From: Streptomyces sp. NRRL S-337
GTDB lineage: Bacteria; Actinomycetota; Actinomycetes; Streptomycetales; Streptomycetaceae
Length of the DNA stretch: 64,000 nucleotides
Reading direction: 5' to 3'
NCBI RefSeq assembly: GCF_000720175.1
Contig: NZ_JOIX01000039.1
Span: 1 to 64,000 of the forward strand
Shown here in pieces: positions 41,493 through 50,090 of this stretch. A program made the translations under genes and the position numbers. Each line of letters starts with the position of its first letter. The stretch's first letter is position 1. The notes beneath the pieces are model-generated. The model ran no database searches, had not been told where the DNA came from, and was given only the letters and a program-made list of their open reading frames with translations.

Positions 41493-42839
41493 ATGACGAT
41501 CTGCGCCACTGAGGACGCCACGGCACTCGACGGCCCGCACCGCGCGGCCCTGACGATCGCCGCCGACGGCTCGTACGCCGCCCGGCTCGCCCGGCACGAC
41601 GACGCCGACCGGAGCTGGTTCCCGGAGCGCTGGACGCTGAGCGGCCCGGAGCCGTACGCGGTGCCGCTGCCCGGCAGCCAGCCCGAGGAGCCGGACAGCG
41701 AACTGCTGCCGCTCGCGGACGGCCGGGTGCTGATCCTGCGCCGGGTCGCCGACCGCTTCGCCCTCTCTCTCCTCTACCCGACCGGCCCCGGGACCGGTGA
41801 ACTCCTGCTGGGCACCGTGGAAGCGGCGGAACTGACCCTGCTCCCGCCGACACCGGGCGGCACCGACGCGTACGCCCTGGCACCGGCGGGCGGGCACACC
41901 GCGCTGTGGCGGGTGCCCGGCGACGCCGGCGGGCCCGAGCGGATCGTGGAGATTCCCGGGCGCTGTACGGGCGGCGCGTGGCTGGACCGTGGCGGGCGGC
42001 TGCTGGCCCTGGACCGGGAGCTGAACGGCCGGACGAAGACCGTGCTGGTCGATCTGGCGCGGGGCGGCGAGACCGGGCTGCTGCTGCAGATCACCGAGGA
42101 GAGCAACGACCGGCTGCTGCTGGCCGATCCGGACAGCGGGCTGCTGCTGGTCCGCTCGGACGCGCCGGGCCACGACCGGCTGGGCTGGGGCGTGCTGGGC
42201 AGCAGTCTGCCGGTGCGGTTCCCGGAGTGCCTGCGGCCGGCCGATGCCGCGGTGACGCCGTTCGCCGTGCAGCCGGGGCAGATGCTGGCGCCGGAGAGCT
42301 GTGCAGTGGCGTTCCGGGTGGACGCGGCGCACGGCACCCGGCTGGGGATCTGGCGTCCCTGGGACCGGCGGCTGCGGCAACTGCCCGTACCGGACGGGTG
42401 GCTGGCGGGGGCCGGACTGTGGACGGCCGACGGCGAACTGCTGCTGCCGTGCGCGACGGACGCGGAGCCGTGCGGGCTGGCGAGGATGGCCATACCGCTG
42501 GAGCCGGTGGGACCGAGGGGACCGGTGGGGCCGGTGGAGGCCAGGATGCCGGTGGGCTCGGTGGGACTGGCAGGATCGGTGGAGCGAGCGGGGCTGGTGG
42601 GGCCGACGGGTTCGGGGAGGCTGGTGGGGTCGGCGGGACCGGTGGGGGCCGTACGGACGGTGGCAGCCGGGGAGGCCGTACGCGGCGGGGGGATTGTCCC
42701 GGATGCAGGGGATGCCACCAACCACTCCACAGCATCTGCACAACCGAAGGCCGCCGTCACGGAACCGCGGCACTCCCCCGCACATCCCCATATGCGCAGG
42801 CCAGTTCCCCTGCAACAGGCGCCTCTGGGGTCCCGCTAG
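41493..42839 (+). CDS. Beta-propeller-like hypothetical protein with repetitive tail
   Basis: 448-aa protein, no recognised enzyme motif. Residues about 15-345 show repeated strand pairs (LLPLADGRVLILRRVADRFA, LLALDRELNGRTKTVLVDLA, RLLLADPDSGLLLVRSDAPG, GLWTADGELLLPCATDAEPC), the look of a WD40/YVTN-like propeller. After about 345 comes a ~100-residue low-complexity tail with G-P-V/G-L-V repeats (PVGPRGPVGPVEARMPVGSV), then His/Pro-rich sequence, which may be an expansion or an unrelated extension. ATG 41493 with GGAGGTGA upstream is well supported. No signal peptide is seen. Confidence 0.7.
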   Translation: MTICATEDATALDGPHRAALTIAADGSYAARLARHDDADRSWFPERWTLSGPEPYAVPLPGSQPEEPDSELLPLADGRVLILRRVADRFALSLLYPTGPGTGELLLGTVEAAELTLLPPTPGGTDAYALAPAGGHTALWRVPGDAGGPERIVEIPGRCTGGAWLDRGGRLLALDRELNGRTKTVLVDLARGGETGLLLQITEESNDRLLLADPDSGLLLVRSDAPGHDRLGWGVLGSSLPVRFPECLRPADAAVTPFAVQPGQMLAPESCAVAFRVDAAHGTRLGIWRPWDRRLRQLPVPDGWLAGAGLWTADGELLLPCATDAEPCGLARMAIPLEPVGPRGPVGPVEARMPVGSVGLAGSVERAGLVGPTGSGRLVGSAGPVGAVRTVAAGEAVRGGGIVPDAGDATNHSTASAQPKAAVTEPRHSPAHPHMRRPVPLQQAPLGSR

Positions 42840-43000
42840 GCCCGGTGGAGCGTGATTTCCCGCCCCGTTAAACTTTCGGGTGGGGGCTACGCAGCCGGTT
42901 GACCGGCCACCGATCACGCCGCTCGGGGTACGGCCCCGCGGCGGTCGGGCGGGGTCCCGACGCGTACAGCAGCAAGCGATCCGACGGAGTGACTCTTCCC

Positions 43001-43168
43001 ATGTCCGAAGCCCGAACCGACACGACCCAGGCGCGCCCCCAGGAGGCATCCGCCCAGGCCGCCGCGGCTGCAAGCTCCGGCAAGCACCGTGGCCCGGCCG
43101 CCACGGAGGAGTCCGGCTCCACCCCGCACGGCCGGCACCGCCGGGACAAGCAGCCGCAGGACGCATAG
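43001..43168 (+). CDS. Small Ala/Glu/His-rich protein
   Basis: 55-aa protein: MSEARTDTTQARPQEASAQA, a poly-Ala stretch and SGKHRGPAATEESGSTPHGR with a HRRDKQPQDA tail. The composition suggests an intrinsically disordered protein. ATG 43001 has CGGAG 11 nt before it. Proteins of this composition are common and conserved in Streptomyces; function unknown. The gene is real by codon bias and position but hard to prove from sequence alone. Confidence 0.6.
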   Translation: MSEARTDTTQARPQEASAQAAAAASSGKHRGPAATEESGSTPHGRHRRDKQPQDA

Positions 43169-43244
43169 GCCCGCCGGCCCCACAGGATCCGGGGCCCGCG
43201 TCTCAGAAATCGCGTCTCAGGAACCGCGCCCCGGAAGCCGTGCT

Positions 43245-44189
43245 TCAGGAGCCGTGTTTGAGAGCCAGCACCTCGCCCGCCGCGAACGTCTCGTGCGGCG
43301 GGCGCTGTGCGTAGTAGGGCGTCAGCAGCTCGTCCAGCTCCTCGAAGGTGAAGAGTTCCTTCGCGGTGTCGAACTTGGCGGCGATCCGGGGACGTTCGGC
43401 GATCGCGACCATGCCGCCGTGGACGACGAGCAGCTGACCGTTGACCCGGGCCGCGGCCGGGGCGGCCAGATAGCCGACGAGCGGGGCGACGTGCTCGGGG
43501 GCCAGCGGGTCGAGCCGGCCGTCGGCCGGTTCTCCGAAGCCGGCGAAGACGTCCTCGGTCATCCGGGTGCGGGCGCGCGGGCAGATCGCGTTGGCCGTCA
43601 CGCCGTATTTGGCCAGGGCCAGCGCCGTGGAGGTGGTCAGGCCGACGATGCCCCCCTTGGCGGCGGCGTAGTTGGGCTGGCCGGCCGAGCCGGCGAGGAA
43701 CGCCTCCGAGGAGGTGTTGATGATCCGGCCGTGCACCAAGCCGCCGGCTGCCTTGGACCGCTCGCGCCAGTGGGCCGCGGCGAAGCGGGTGGTGTTGAAG
43801 TGACCCTTGAGGTGCACCCGAATGACCGTGTCCCATTCGTCCTCGGTCATCGAGAACACCATCCGGTCCCGGAGGATGCCCGCGTTGTTGACCAGGATGT
43901 CGAGCCGGCCGTAGGTATCGATCGCCAACTGGACGAGTCCGCCCGCCTGTTGGTGGTCGGCGACGTCACCGACATGGGCCACCGCCTGGCCGCCCGCCGC
44001 ACGGATCTCCGCGGCGACGTCCTCGGCGGGGCCCGCGGAGGCGGCGCCCGAACCATCGCGCCCGGACTGCCCGTAGTCGTTGACCACGACCCGCGCGCCG
44101 AGCCGGGCGAGTTCGAGGGCCTCGGCGCGGCCCAGTCCGCGGCCGGCCCCGGTGACGATCGCGGTCAGGCCCTCAAGTGGCTGTGCCAT
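43245..44189 (-). CDS. SDR dehydrogenase, Hsd4A/MFE-2-like (steroid or acyl-CoA side chain)
   Basis: 314-aa SDR: TAIVTGAGRGLGRAEALELA (about 9-28), VVVNDYGQSGRDGSGAAS, ILVNNAGILRDRMVFSMTED, INTSSEAFLAGSAGQPNYAA with the YAAAK catalytic motif. The NDxGxxxDGxG insert and LRDRMxFxMTEDEWDxVIxVHLKGHF block are typical of the (3R)-hydroxyacyl-CoA dehydrogenase part of peroxisomal MFE-2 and of mycobacterial Hsd4A. It should oxidise a hydroxyacyl-CoA with NAD+. It is followed on the strand by nothing for the operon; the Zn-alcohol dehydrogenase and MaoC hydratase genes lie upstream, and a KstR box heads the group. Confidence 0.85.
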   Translation of the reverse strand: MAQPLEGLTAIVTGAGRGLGRAEALELARLGARVVVNDYGQSGRDGSGAASAGPAEDVAAEIRAAGGQAVAHVGDVADHQQAGGLVQLAIDTYGRLDILVNNAGILRDRMVFSMTEDEWDTVIRVHLKGHFNTTRFAAAHWRERSKAAGGLVHGRIINTSSEAFLAGSAGQPNYAAAKGGIVGLTTSTALALAKYGVTANAICPRARTRMTEDVFAGFGEPADGRLDPLAPEHVAPLVGYLAAPAAARVNGQLLVVHGGMVAIAERPRIAAKFDTAKELFTFEELDELLTPYYAQRPPHETFAAGEVLALKHGS

Positions 44190-44243
44190 CTGGCGTTCCC
44201 GTCCTCTCGGTCTGCCGGCCGGATCGGGCTCCCGTCACCGGCC

Positions 44244-44303
44244 GGTCGGATCTCTTGGCGGTCAGGTCTCTTGGCGGTCGGACCTCTTGGTGGTCAGATC
44301 TCT
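44244..44303. repeat. 16-bp tandem repeat
   Basis: Four units of about 16 bp (GGTCGGATCTCTTGGC and variants) at 44244-44259, 44260-44275, 44276-44291 and a diverged one from 44292. They fill the gap between the two dehydrogenase genes and run into the last codons of the upstream one. Probably slipped-strand expansion. Confidence 0.8.
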
Positions 44304-45370
44304 ATGCAGGTGCGCAGTGCCGTACCGGAGCGCATCTGGTCGAGGGCGTCGTTGATCTCCGGGAGCCGGACGCGGTGCGTGATCAGCCCTTCGAGGTCGA
44401 TCCGGCCGGCCCGCCACAGGGCGATGGCCCGCTCGTAGGAGCGCAGCACGTCCCCGCCGCCGTAGAGGGAGGGCAGGATCCGCTTCTCGTCGAAGAACAG
44501 CTCGAACATGTTGACCCGGAAGGGGTCGTCCATGGCGCCGGCGCCGACCACGCACAGGGTGCCGCCGCGCCGGGTCGTCTCGTACGCGGTGCGGGCGGTG
44601 GCGGACCTGCCGACCACCTCGAAGACGTAGTCGAAGCCCTCGCCCCCGGTGAACTCGGCCTTGGCGCCGTCGAGTTCCTCCGGGGCGACGGCCTCGGTGG
44701 CGCCGAAGCGCAGTGCCGCCTCGCGCCGTGCGGGCACCGGGTCGACGGCGACGATCCGGGCCGCGCCGCAGACCCGCGCGCCCTGGATGACGGAGATGCC
44801 GACCCCGCCGCAACCGATGACCGCGACCGAGGAGCCGGCCGCCACCTGCGCCGTGTTGAGCGCCGCGCCGAGCCCGGTGGTGACGCCGCAGCCGATCAAC
44901 GCGGCGATCTCGTACGGGACGTCGTCCGGGATGGGGACCGCGCAGTTGGCGGCGACCACGACCTCCTCGGCGAAGGTGCCGGTGCCGGCGAAGCCGAAGA
45001 CGTCCCCGCCGGGCCGCCGGAAGTTGGGCGTACCGGCGTTCATGAACCCGGCCAGACAGAGGTGGGTCTGGCCGCGTTTGCAGGACGGACAGCTGCCGCA
45101 GGCGGGCAGCCAGCACATCAGCACCCGGTCGCCCGCCGCCAGGCCGGTGACGCCGTCGCCGACGTCGACGACCTCCCCGGCGCCCTCGTGGCCGGGGACG
45201 AAGGGCACGGGCTGCGGCAGCACCCCGTTCATCGCCGAGAGGTCGGAGTGGCACAGTCCGGTCGCCCGGATGCGGATCCTGACCTTGCCGGGCCCGAACC
45301 CCACCGCCTCGACGTCGTCGAGGACCTCCAGCTTGTCCTGCCCGGTCTCGTGCTGTACGGCTGCGCGCAT
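44294..45370 (-). CDS. Zinc-dependent alcohol dehydrogenase
   Basis: 358-aa medium-chain dehydrogenase. Catalytic zinc ligands: Cys in ATGLCHSDLSA (about 39), His-Glu in VPGHEGAGEV (about 62), and Cys in GCGVTTGLGAAL. Structural zinc cysteines are in CGSCPSCKRGQTHLC. The NAD motif is VAVIGCGGVGISVIQGA, with Asp in VAVDPVPAR, so NAD is expected. It resembles actinobacterial class III/NDMA-dependent-type enzymes. Position between an Hsd4A-like SDR and an Hsd4B-like hydratase suggests a role on alcohol or hydroxy groups formed in lipid degradation. ATG 45370 chosen on family start MRAAVQ. Confidence 0.9.
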   Translation of the reverse strand: MRAAVQHETGQDKLEVLDDVEAVGFGPGKVRIRIRATGLCHSDLSAMNGVLPQPVPFVPGHEGAGEVVDVGDGVTGLAAGDRVLMCWLPACGSCPSCKRGQTHLCLAGFMNAGTPNFRRPGGDVFGFAGTGTFAEEVVVAANCAVPIPDDVPYEIAALIGCGVTTGLGAALNTAQVAAGSSVAVIGCGGVGISVIQGARVCGAARIVAVDPVPARREAALRFGATEAVAPEELDGAKAEFTGGEGFDYVFEVVGRSATARTAYETTRRGGTLCVVGAGAMDDPFRVNMFELFFDEKRILPSLYGGGDVLRSYERAIALWRAGRIDLEGLITHRVRLPEINDALDQMRSGTALRTCIEI

Positions 45371-45546
45371 CTCACGGCTCCCCTCGGAGACGACAACTGG
45401 AGGCAACAACTCGGCGGTGGCGACTCGGCAGTTACCACCGGAACTCGGCGGCCACCAACCGGAATTCAGCGGCTACCGCCCCGACAAAGCGACATCGGAG
45501 CGACGGCGAGCGACGGCTGGCGACGGCCGGCGACAGTGAGCGGCGA
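45371..45546. other. Spacer with simple repeats
   Basis: 176 bp with short imperfect repeats (AACTCGGCGG, CGACGGCGAGCGACGGCTGG). No gene; no clear promoter. Confidence 0.5.
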
Positions 45547-46422
45547 CTAGCCGTGCTCGACGACGGTGTCCGCCAGCACCGCCGCCTCGTCCCGCTCCGG
45601 TGCCGTCACCGACACCTGGATCCGGCCGGGTTCGCGCCAGAGCCGGATGCGGAGCGTCTCGCCCGGGAAGACCACCCCGGCGAAGCGCGTGCGGTACGAC
45701 CGGACCCGGGAGACATCGCCGTCCAGCAGGGTGTCCACGACCGCCTTGAGCGTGACCCCGTAGGTGCACAGCCCGTGCAGGATCGGCCGGTCGAAGCCGG
45801 CGAGCTTGGCGAACTCGGGGTCGGCGTGCAGCGGGTTCCAGTCTCCGGAAAGGCGGTAGAGCAGCGCCTGGTCGGCGCGGATCTGCCGTTCGGTGGTCAG
45901 GTCGGGGGCACGGTCGGGGAGTTCGAGGCGGGCGGAGGGGCCTCGGTCGCCACCGAAGCCGCCCTCACCGCGGACGAAGATCTCGGTGTCGCAGGTCCAC
46001 AACGGGCCGTCGGCGTCGGTGATTTCGGAGCGCAGCACGATGACGGCGGCCTTGCCCTTGTCGTACACGGCGGGGACGGTCGAGGTCTGGGTGGCGCGGC
46101 CGCGCACCGGCAGGGGGCGGTGCACGGTGACGGCCTGCCCGCCGTGCAGGACGGCGGCGAGGTCGACGTCGATGCCGGGGGCGGAGAGTCCGCCGGCCAG
46201 CGCCATGCCCCCGCCGGCGACGGTGGCGAAGCTGGGCAGGACGTGCAGCGCGCTCTCCAGGGTGTAGCGCAGTTCGTCCGGGTCGGTGGCGGCCTGCGGT
46301 TTCTCCGGGGTGACCGCGCCGGCGCCGATGCCGAGGTGGTAGAGCTGGACGTCCTTGTGGTCCCAGGCGAGCTCGGTGTTCCGCGGTTCGGCGGAGGTGG
46401 CCTTGGCGACGTCGATGGGCAT
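45547..46422 (-). CDS. MaoC-type 2-enoyl-CoA hydratase (Hsd4B-like)
   Basis: 291-aa double hot-dog hydratase. The start MPIDVAKATSAEP...WDHKDVQLYHLGIGAG resembles mycobacterial Rv3538 (Hsd4B). The hydratase-2 motif is SGDWNPLHADPEFAKLAGFD followed by RPILHGLCTYG, with catalytic Asp and His at about 194 and 199. It should hydrate trans-2-enoyl-CoA to (R)-3-hydroxyacyl-CoA, the substrate of the neighbouring SDR. ATG 46422 has GGAG (AAGGAGCAACC) upstream. A KstR-type box lies about 190 bp upstream. Confidence 0.9.
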   Translation of the reverse strand: MPIDVAKATSAEPRNTELAWDHKDVQLYHLGIGAGAVTPEKPQAATDPDELRYTLESALHVLPSFATVAGGGMALAGGLSAPGIDVDLAAVLHGGQAVTVHRPLPVRGRATQTSTVPAVYDKGKAAVIVLRSEITDADGPLWTCDTEIFVRGEGGFGGDRGPSARLELPDRAPDLTTERQIRADQALLYRLSGDWNPLHADPEFAKLAGFDRPILHGLCTYGVTLKAVVDTLLDGDVSRVRSYRTRFAGVVFPGETLRIRLWREPGRIQVSVTAPERDEAAVLADTVVEHG

Positions 46423-46610
46423 GGGGCGGTTGCTCCTTCACCACGGTGGAGTGCGTCGGAAGACCCCGGCCCGGCCGTCCGCACCGTCGACCCGGCCGGG
46501 GTCGTCTCTGGTCGGCGCGGACCGCGCAGGGGGCGGCGGTGCCGCACGGGACACCGCCCCGGCGCGGACCGCGGCCGGGCGACGGCGCCGCACGGGACGC
46601 CGCCCCACTT

Positions 46611-46626
46611 CTAGAACGCGTTCTAG
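46611..46626. promoter_or_regulatory. KstR-type operator
   Basis: CTAGAACGCGTTCTAG is a perfect 16-bp palindrome matching the KstR consensus TnnAACnnGTTnnA at every fixed position. It lies upstream of the MaoC/ADH/SDR genes. A second match heads the acyl-CoA dehydrogenase gene (61190-61205). KstR is the TetR repressor of cholesterol catabolism in mycolic-acid actinobacteria. Confidence 0.8.
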
Positions 46627-46672
46627 CCGATGGCCTTCATGTATAGCCGATCCGCCCGGCACCGGGAAGCCC

Positions 46673-46777
46673 TCTGACGGTTTGTCAGAAACGCGTCGCG
46701 GCCGGGGTGGGCCCTGAGTCGTTGCCGCGGTCCGCGCCCACGAGTCCTTGCCCGGTCCGCGCCCATGACATTTGTCA
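46673..46777. promoter_or_regulatory. TGAC/GTCA dyads upstream of ABC-kinase operon
   Basis: TCTGAC-N5-GTCAGA (46673-46689) and TGACATTTGTCA (46766-46777) share TGAC...TTTGTCAG. TTGTCA of the second could also be a -35 box. They may be sites for the cognate response regulator, now encoded beyond the prophage. Confidence 0.45.
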
Positions 46778-46861
46778 GGGGTCATCACCCACATTCGCCC
46801 CTGCCCCGGCCCGCCCACGCTCCGTAACGTCATGGACAGGAAACGACCGAAGGGGGCGGAC

Positions 46862-47926
46862 ATGGCACCGGGTACGACATCGGGCAGGGCACCGGATACG
46901 ACACCGGAGACGACACCAGGCAGGGCACGGACGACGGCGCACGGGGGCCCGGTGGGGCGGGGCGGCGGCGGGACGGCCGTGGCGTTCTCCGGTGTCACCC
47001 GGAGTTACGGCACGGTGCGGGCCGTGGACGGCATCGACCTGCGGATCGCCGCCGGCGAAACGGTGGCGCTGCTCGGCCGCAACGGCGCCGGCAAGTCCAC
47101 CACCCTGAACATGCTGCTGGGCCTGCTGCCGCCCTCCTCGGGCACGGTGCGGCTGTTCGGCGGCGAGCCGGAGAGCGCCGTACGAGCCGGCCGGGTCGGG
47201 GCGATGCTGCAGGACGGCAAGGCCATCCCCCGGGTTACCGTCCGCGAGCTGGTCGGCTTCGTGGCCGCCACCTACCCGCGGCCGATGGACGTCACCGAGG
47301 CGCTGGAGCTGGCGGGCCTGGCCGAGTTCGCCGGGCGGCGGGTGGACCGGCTCTCCGGCGGCCAGGCCCAGCGCGTCCGGTTCGCGGTGGCGCTGGCCGG
47401 CAACCCCGACCTGCTGGTCCTCGACGAGCCGACCGCGGCCCTGGACGTGGAGGCCCGCCGGACGTTCTGGCGCGCGATGCGGGCGTACGCCCGGCGGGGC
47501 AACACCATCGTCTTCTCCACCCACTACCTGGAGGAGGCGGACGACCACGCCGACCGGATCGTGGTGATCGACCGGGGCCGGGTGGTCGCCGACGGCAGCG
47601 GCGAGGCGATCAAGCGGCGGGCCGGCGGGTCGCTGGTCTCCTTCGACCTCGCGGGCGCGCCGACCGCGCCGCTGTCCGCACTGCCCGGCGTACACACCGT
47701 GGAGATCCGCGGCGACCGCGCCCTGCTGCGGACGGCGGACTCCGACGCCACGGTCCTGGCACTGGCGGAACGGGGCCTGATCCGCGGCCTGGAGGTCACC
47801 GCCGCGAGCCTGGAGGACGCCTTCCTCGCCCTCACCTCCCCCGACCGCGCGGACTCCGACGCCCCGCACCACGACGTCGCGAACCCCGACGCCCCGACCC
47901 ACGACGCCCTGAAGGAGACCGCGTGA
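46862..47926 (+). CDS. ABC transporter ATP-binding protein (ABC-2 type exporter)
   Basis: 354-aa ATPase. A ~40-residue Thr/Gly-rich N-terminus is followed by Walker A LGRNGAGKSTT (about 85), signature LSGGQAQRVRFAVAL (about 168), Walker B LLVLDEPTAALD and FSTHYLEEAD with the switch His. The C-terminal ~90 residues match the domain of drug/lipid exporters of the DrrA/YvfR type. ATG 46862 has GGGGGCGGA upstream; ATG 46832 is an alternative. The gene is coupled to the permease gene (GTGATG at 47923-47928). Confidence 0.9.
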   Translation: MAPGTTSGRAPDTTPETTPGRARTTAHGGPVGRGGGGTAVAFSGVTRSYGTVRAVDGIDLRIAAGETVALLGRNGAGKSTTLNMLLGLLPPSSGTVRLFGGEPESAVRAGRVGAMLQDGKAIPRVTVRELVGFVAATYPRPMDVTEALELAGLAEFAGRRVDRLSGGQAQRVRFAVALAGNPDLLVLDEPTAALDVEARRTFWRAMRAYARRGNTIVFSTHYLEEADDHADRIVVIDRGRVVADGSGEAIKRRAGGSLVSFDLAGAPTAPLSALPGVHTVEIRGDRALLRTADSDATVLALAERGLIRGLEVTAASLEDAFLALTSPDRADSDAPHHDVANPDAPTHDALKETA

Positions 47927-48654
47927 TGCTCGCCTACCTCCGTCTCGAAGTCCGCCGTACGCTGCGCGACCGGGGCTTCGTGATCTTCGGCATCGGCATG
48001 CCGGTGCTGATGTACGTCCTGATGACCAACATCGGCACCGGCACCGGCGGTGCCGACATGGGCTGGCGGACCGCCTCGATGGTCGGGATGGCCGCGTACG
48101 GCGCGCTGGGCGCGGCGATCGGCACCGGCACCGGCGTCGCCGAGGACAAGCAACTGGGCTGGCTGCGGCAGCTGCGGATCACCCCGATGGGGCCGCTGCG
48201 GGCCGTGGTGGGCCGCGGACTGACCGGGTCGGTGACGGTGCTGCCGGCCATCGCCGCGGTGCTGCTGGTGGGCGCGCTGGTCAACGGCGTCCGGATGCCG
48301 GCCTGGCAGTGGGCCGCGCTGGCGGGCCTGCTGTGGCTCGGCACCGCCCCGTTCACCCTGCTCGGGCTGGGCAACGGCTACCGCCTCTCGGCACAGTCCA
48401 CCGGGGTGGTGAACACGGGCTGCATGCTGCTGCTCTCGATCATCGGCGGACTGTGGTTCCCGGCCGAGCTGTTCCCCGGCTGGCTGCGCGCCCTGTCGGC
48501 CTGGACGCCCGGCAACCGCTTCGCCGAACTGGGCCGCAGCGTCACCGAGGGCGGCGCACCGAGCCTCACGGCAGTGGCGGTGCTGGCCGCCTGGCTGGCA
48601 GTCTTCGGCGGTTACGCGGTGTACGCGTACCGGCGGGCCGCACGGACGGTGTGA
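47923..48654 (+). CDS. ABC-2 type permease
   Basis: 243-aa membrane protein with six helices (for example GFVIFGIGMPVLMYVLMTNI, VTVLPAIAAVLLVGALVNGV, NTGCMLLLSIIGGLWFPAEL, TAVAVLAAWLAVFGGYAVYA). LRITPMGPLRAVVGRGLTGS and LFPGWLRALSAWTPGNRFAE are typical of the ABC-2 family that exports drugs, lipids or peptides. Start GTG 47923 overlaps the ATPase stop. Together with the ATPase it forms an exporter next to a LiaS/DesK-like kinase; these often respond to membrane stress. Confidence 0.9.
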   Translation: MMLAYLRLEVRRTLRDRGFVIFGIGMPVLMYVLMTNIGTGTGGADMGWRTASMVGMAAYGALGAAIGTGTGVAEDKQLGWLRQLRITPMGPLRAVVGRGLTGSVTVLPAIAAVLLVGALVNGVRMPAWQWAALAGLLWLGTAPFTLLGLGNGYRLSAQSTGVVNTGCMLLLSIIGGLWFPAELFPGWLRALSAWTPGNRFAELGRSVTEGGAPSLTAVAVLAAWLAVFGGYAVYAYRRAARTV

Positions 48655-48660
48655 CCCGCG

Positions 48661-50061
48661 ATGGCGCACATGGCACAGATGGCACGGACCGGGGAAGCGA
48701 CAGTGCAGCGGACGACAGAGCAGGACCCCGCAGGCGGGACGCCCGGCGGGGCGGCGGGGACGGACGGGGTGGCCGGCGGCGGCGCGTCGTGCTCGTCGAA
48801 ATGGACACCCGGCCGGAAGCCCGACAAGGGCCCGGGCAAATACTCCTTCCTGCCCTGGCTGCTGATGGGGCTCGGCGCCTTCTCCAACATCGTGCAGGGC
48901 AAGACCGGCAACCCCTGGCTGGCCGGCCTCGGACTGCTGGCCTTCAACTCCTTCTACCTCACCGTCATCTGGTCGGCCTTCAGCCCCCGGCTCCGGGACA
49001 CCCGCTACCCGGTCGTGGCCCTGGGCGTGCTCACCGCCATCACGTTCGCCATCGCGCTCGGCTTCGGCGGCAGCTGGTTCCTGTTCTTCCCGCTGCTGTC
49101 GCTGGCCTCCGGTACGGTCCGCGCGCTGCGCGGCAGGAAGCTGGCGCTGTGGCTGATCACGCTCAGCGGTACGGCCGGGTTCCTGTCCGGCTGGCAGGCC
49201 GGCGACCCCAGCGACGCGTTCGGCGTCGGCTACGGCACGTTCCTCTCCGGCATGGTGACGTCCACGGTGCTGAGCCTGTTCGACACCATCCAGGAACTCC
49301 GGGCCACCCGGCAGGAACTGGCCCGCAGCGCCGTGGAGAAGGAGCGGCTGCGCTTCTCCCGGGACCTGCACGATCTGCTGGGACACACGATGTCCCTGGT
49401 CGTGGTCAAGGCCGAGGCGGTGCGCCGGCTGGCGCCGCGCGATCTGGACGCGGCGCTCGCCCAGGCCTCGGACATCGAGGCGGTCGGCCGGCAGGCGCTG
49501 ACCGAGATCCGCGAGGCGGTCACCGGCTACCGCGAGGGCAGCCTCAGCACCGAACTGGACCGGGCCCGATCGGCGTTGGAAGCGGCCGGCATCGAAGCCG
49601 TCGTCCGGCAGGCCGGGCCGCCGCTGCCCCCGCAGGCCGGTGCGCTGCTGGGCTGGGTGGTCCGCGAGGGCGTCACCAACGCGGTCCGGCACAGCGGCGC
49701 CACCCGCTGCGAGATCGCGGTGCACGCCGACGAGGAACGGGTCCGGCTGACGATCACGGACGACGGCCGGGGTCCCGTAAGCTCCGGTGCGGCCCCGGCG
49801 GCCGGCCGGACCTGGTTCCGCGCCCGCGTCCCCGGACCCGACGGCGACGCCGCCGGTACGGACTCCGCGGACGGCGCCGCCACGCCGCCCGGAACGCCGG
49901 GCCCGGTCGGCGGCACCGGCCTGAAGGGCCTGACCGAACGGCTGGCAGCGGCCGGCGGCACCCTGAGCAGCGGCCCCGACGGCCGGCGCGGCTTCCGGGT
50001 GACGGCCGAACTGCCGGTGGGGACAGGGGAGATGACGGAGACGGAAGGGTTGACCAGGTGA
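48661..50061 (+). CDS. Two-component sensor histidine kinase (HisKA_3)
   Basis: 466-aa kinase. After a Gly/Thr-rich N-terminus (about 1-60) come five to six membrane helices (YSFLPWLLMGLGAFSNIVQG, LTAITFAIALGFGGSWFLFF). The phospho-acceptor is in RFSRDLHDLLGHTMSLVVVK (His at about 240), and the ATPase has ALLGWVVREGVTNAVRHSGA (N-box) and TITDDGRG and GTGLKGLTERL (G-boxes). It belongs to the DesK/LiaS type. It is co-transcribed with the ABC exporter. The GTG of the response regulator stub overlaps its TGA (50058-50061), so kinase and regulator were coupled before the insertion. Confidence 0.92.
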   Translation: MAHMAQMARTGEATVQRTTEQDPAGGTPGGAAGTDGVAGGGASCSSKWTPGRKPDKGPGKYSFLPWLLMGLGAFSNIVQGKTGNPWLAGLGLLAFNSFYLTVIWSAFSPRLRDTRYPVVALGVLTAITFAIALGFGGSWFLFFPLLSLASGTVRALRGRKLALWLITLSGTAGFLSGWQAGDPSDAFGVGYGTFLSGMVTSTVLSLFDTIQELRATRQELARSAVEKERLRFSRDLHDLLGHTMSLVVVKAEAVRRLAPRDLDAALAQASDIEAVGRQALTEIREAVTGYREGSLSTELDRARSALEAAGIEAVVRQAGPPLPPQAGALLGWVVREGVTNAVRHSGATRCEIAVHADEERVRLTITDDGRGPVSSGAAPAAGRTWFRARVPGPDGDAAGTDSADGAATPPGTPGPVGGTGLKGLTERLAAAGGTLSSGPDGRRGFRVTAELPVGTGEMTETEGLTR

Positions 50062-50090
50062 TCAAGGTCCTGCTCGCGGAGGAGGAGTAG
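50058..50090 (+). pseudogene. 5' stub of the response regulator gene (10 codons)
   Basis: GTG at 50058 opens MIKVLLAEEE and stops at TAG 50088. IKVLLAE is the first strand of a receiver domain; the match to the intact regulator (RVLLAEDQGMMRGAL) at 53466 onward is clear. The element at 50.09-53.47 kb has cut the gene after the conserved acidic pair. The 17-bp sequence 50067-50083 recurs at 53469-53485 with two changes. Confidence 0.85.
50067..50083. other. Putative attL of prophage-like element
   Basis: GTCCTGCTCGCGGAGGA; the right copy is GTCCTCCTCGCCGAGGA at 53469-53485 (15 of 17 identical). Both lie in codons for VLLAE of the same response regulator, as expected for a site-specific insertion in this gene. 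Confidence 0.6.

Noticed and set aside
46611..46626. GAAC-containing palindrome considered as a LexA site
   Set aside because: GAAC-GC-GTTC has a 2-bp spacing, not 4, and fits the KstR form, with matching lipid-catabolic genes downstream.
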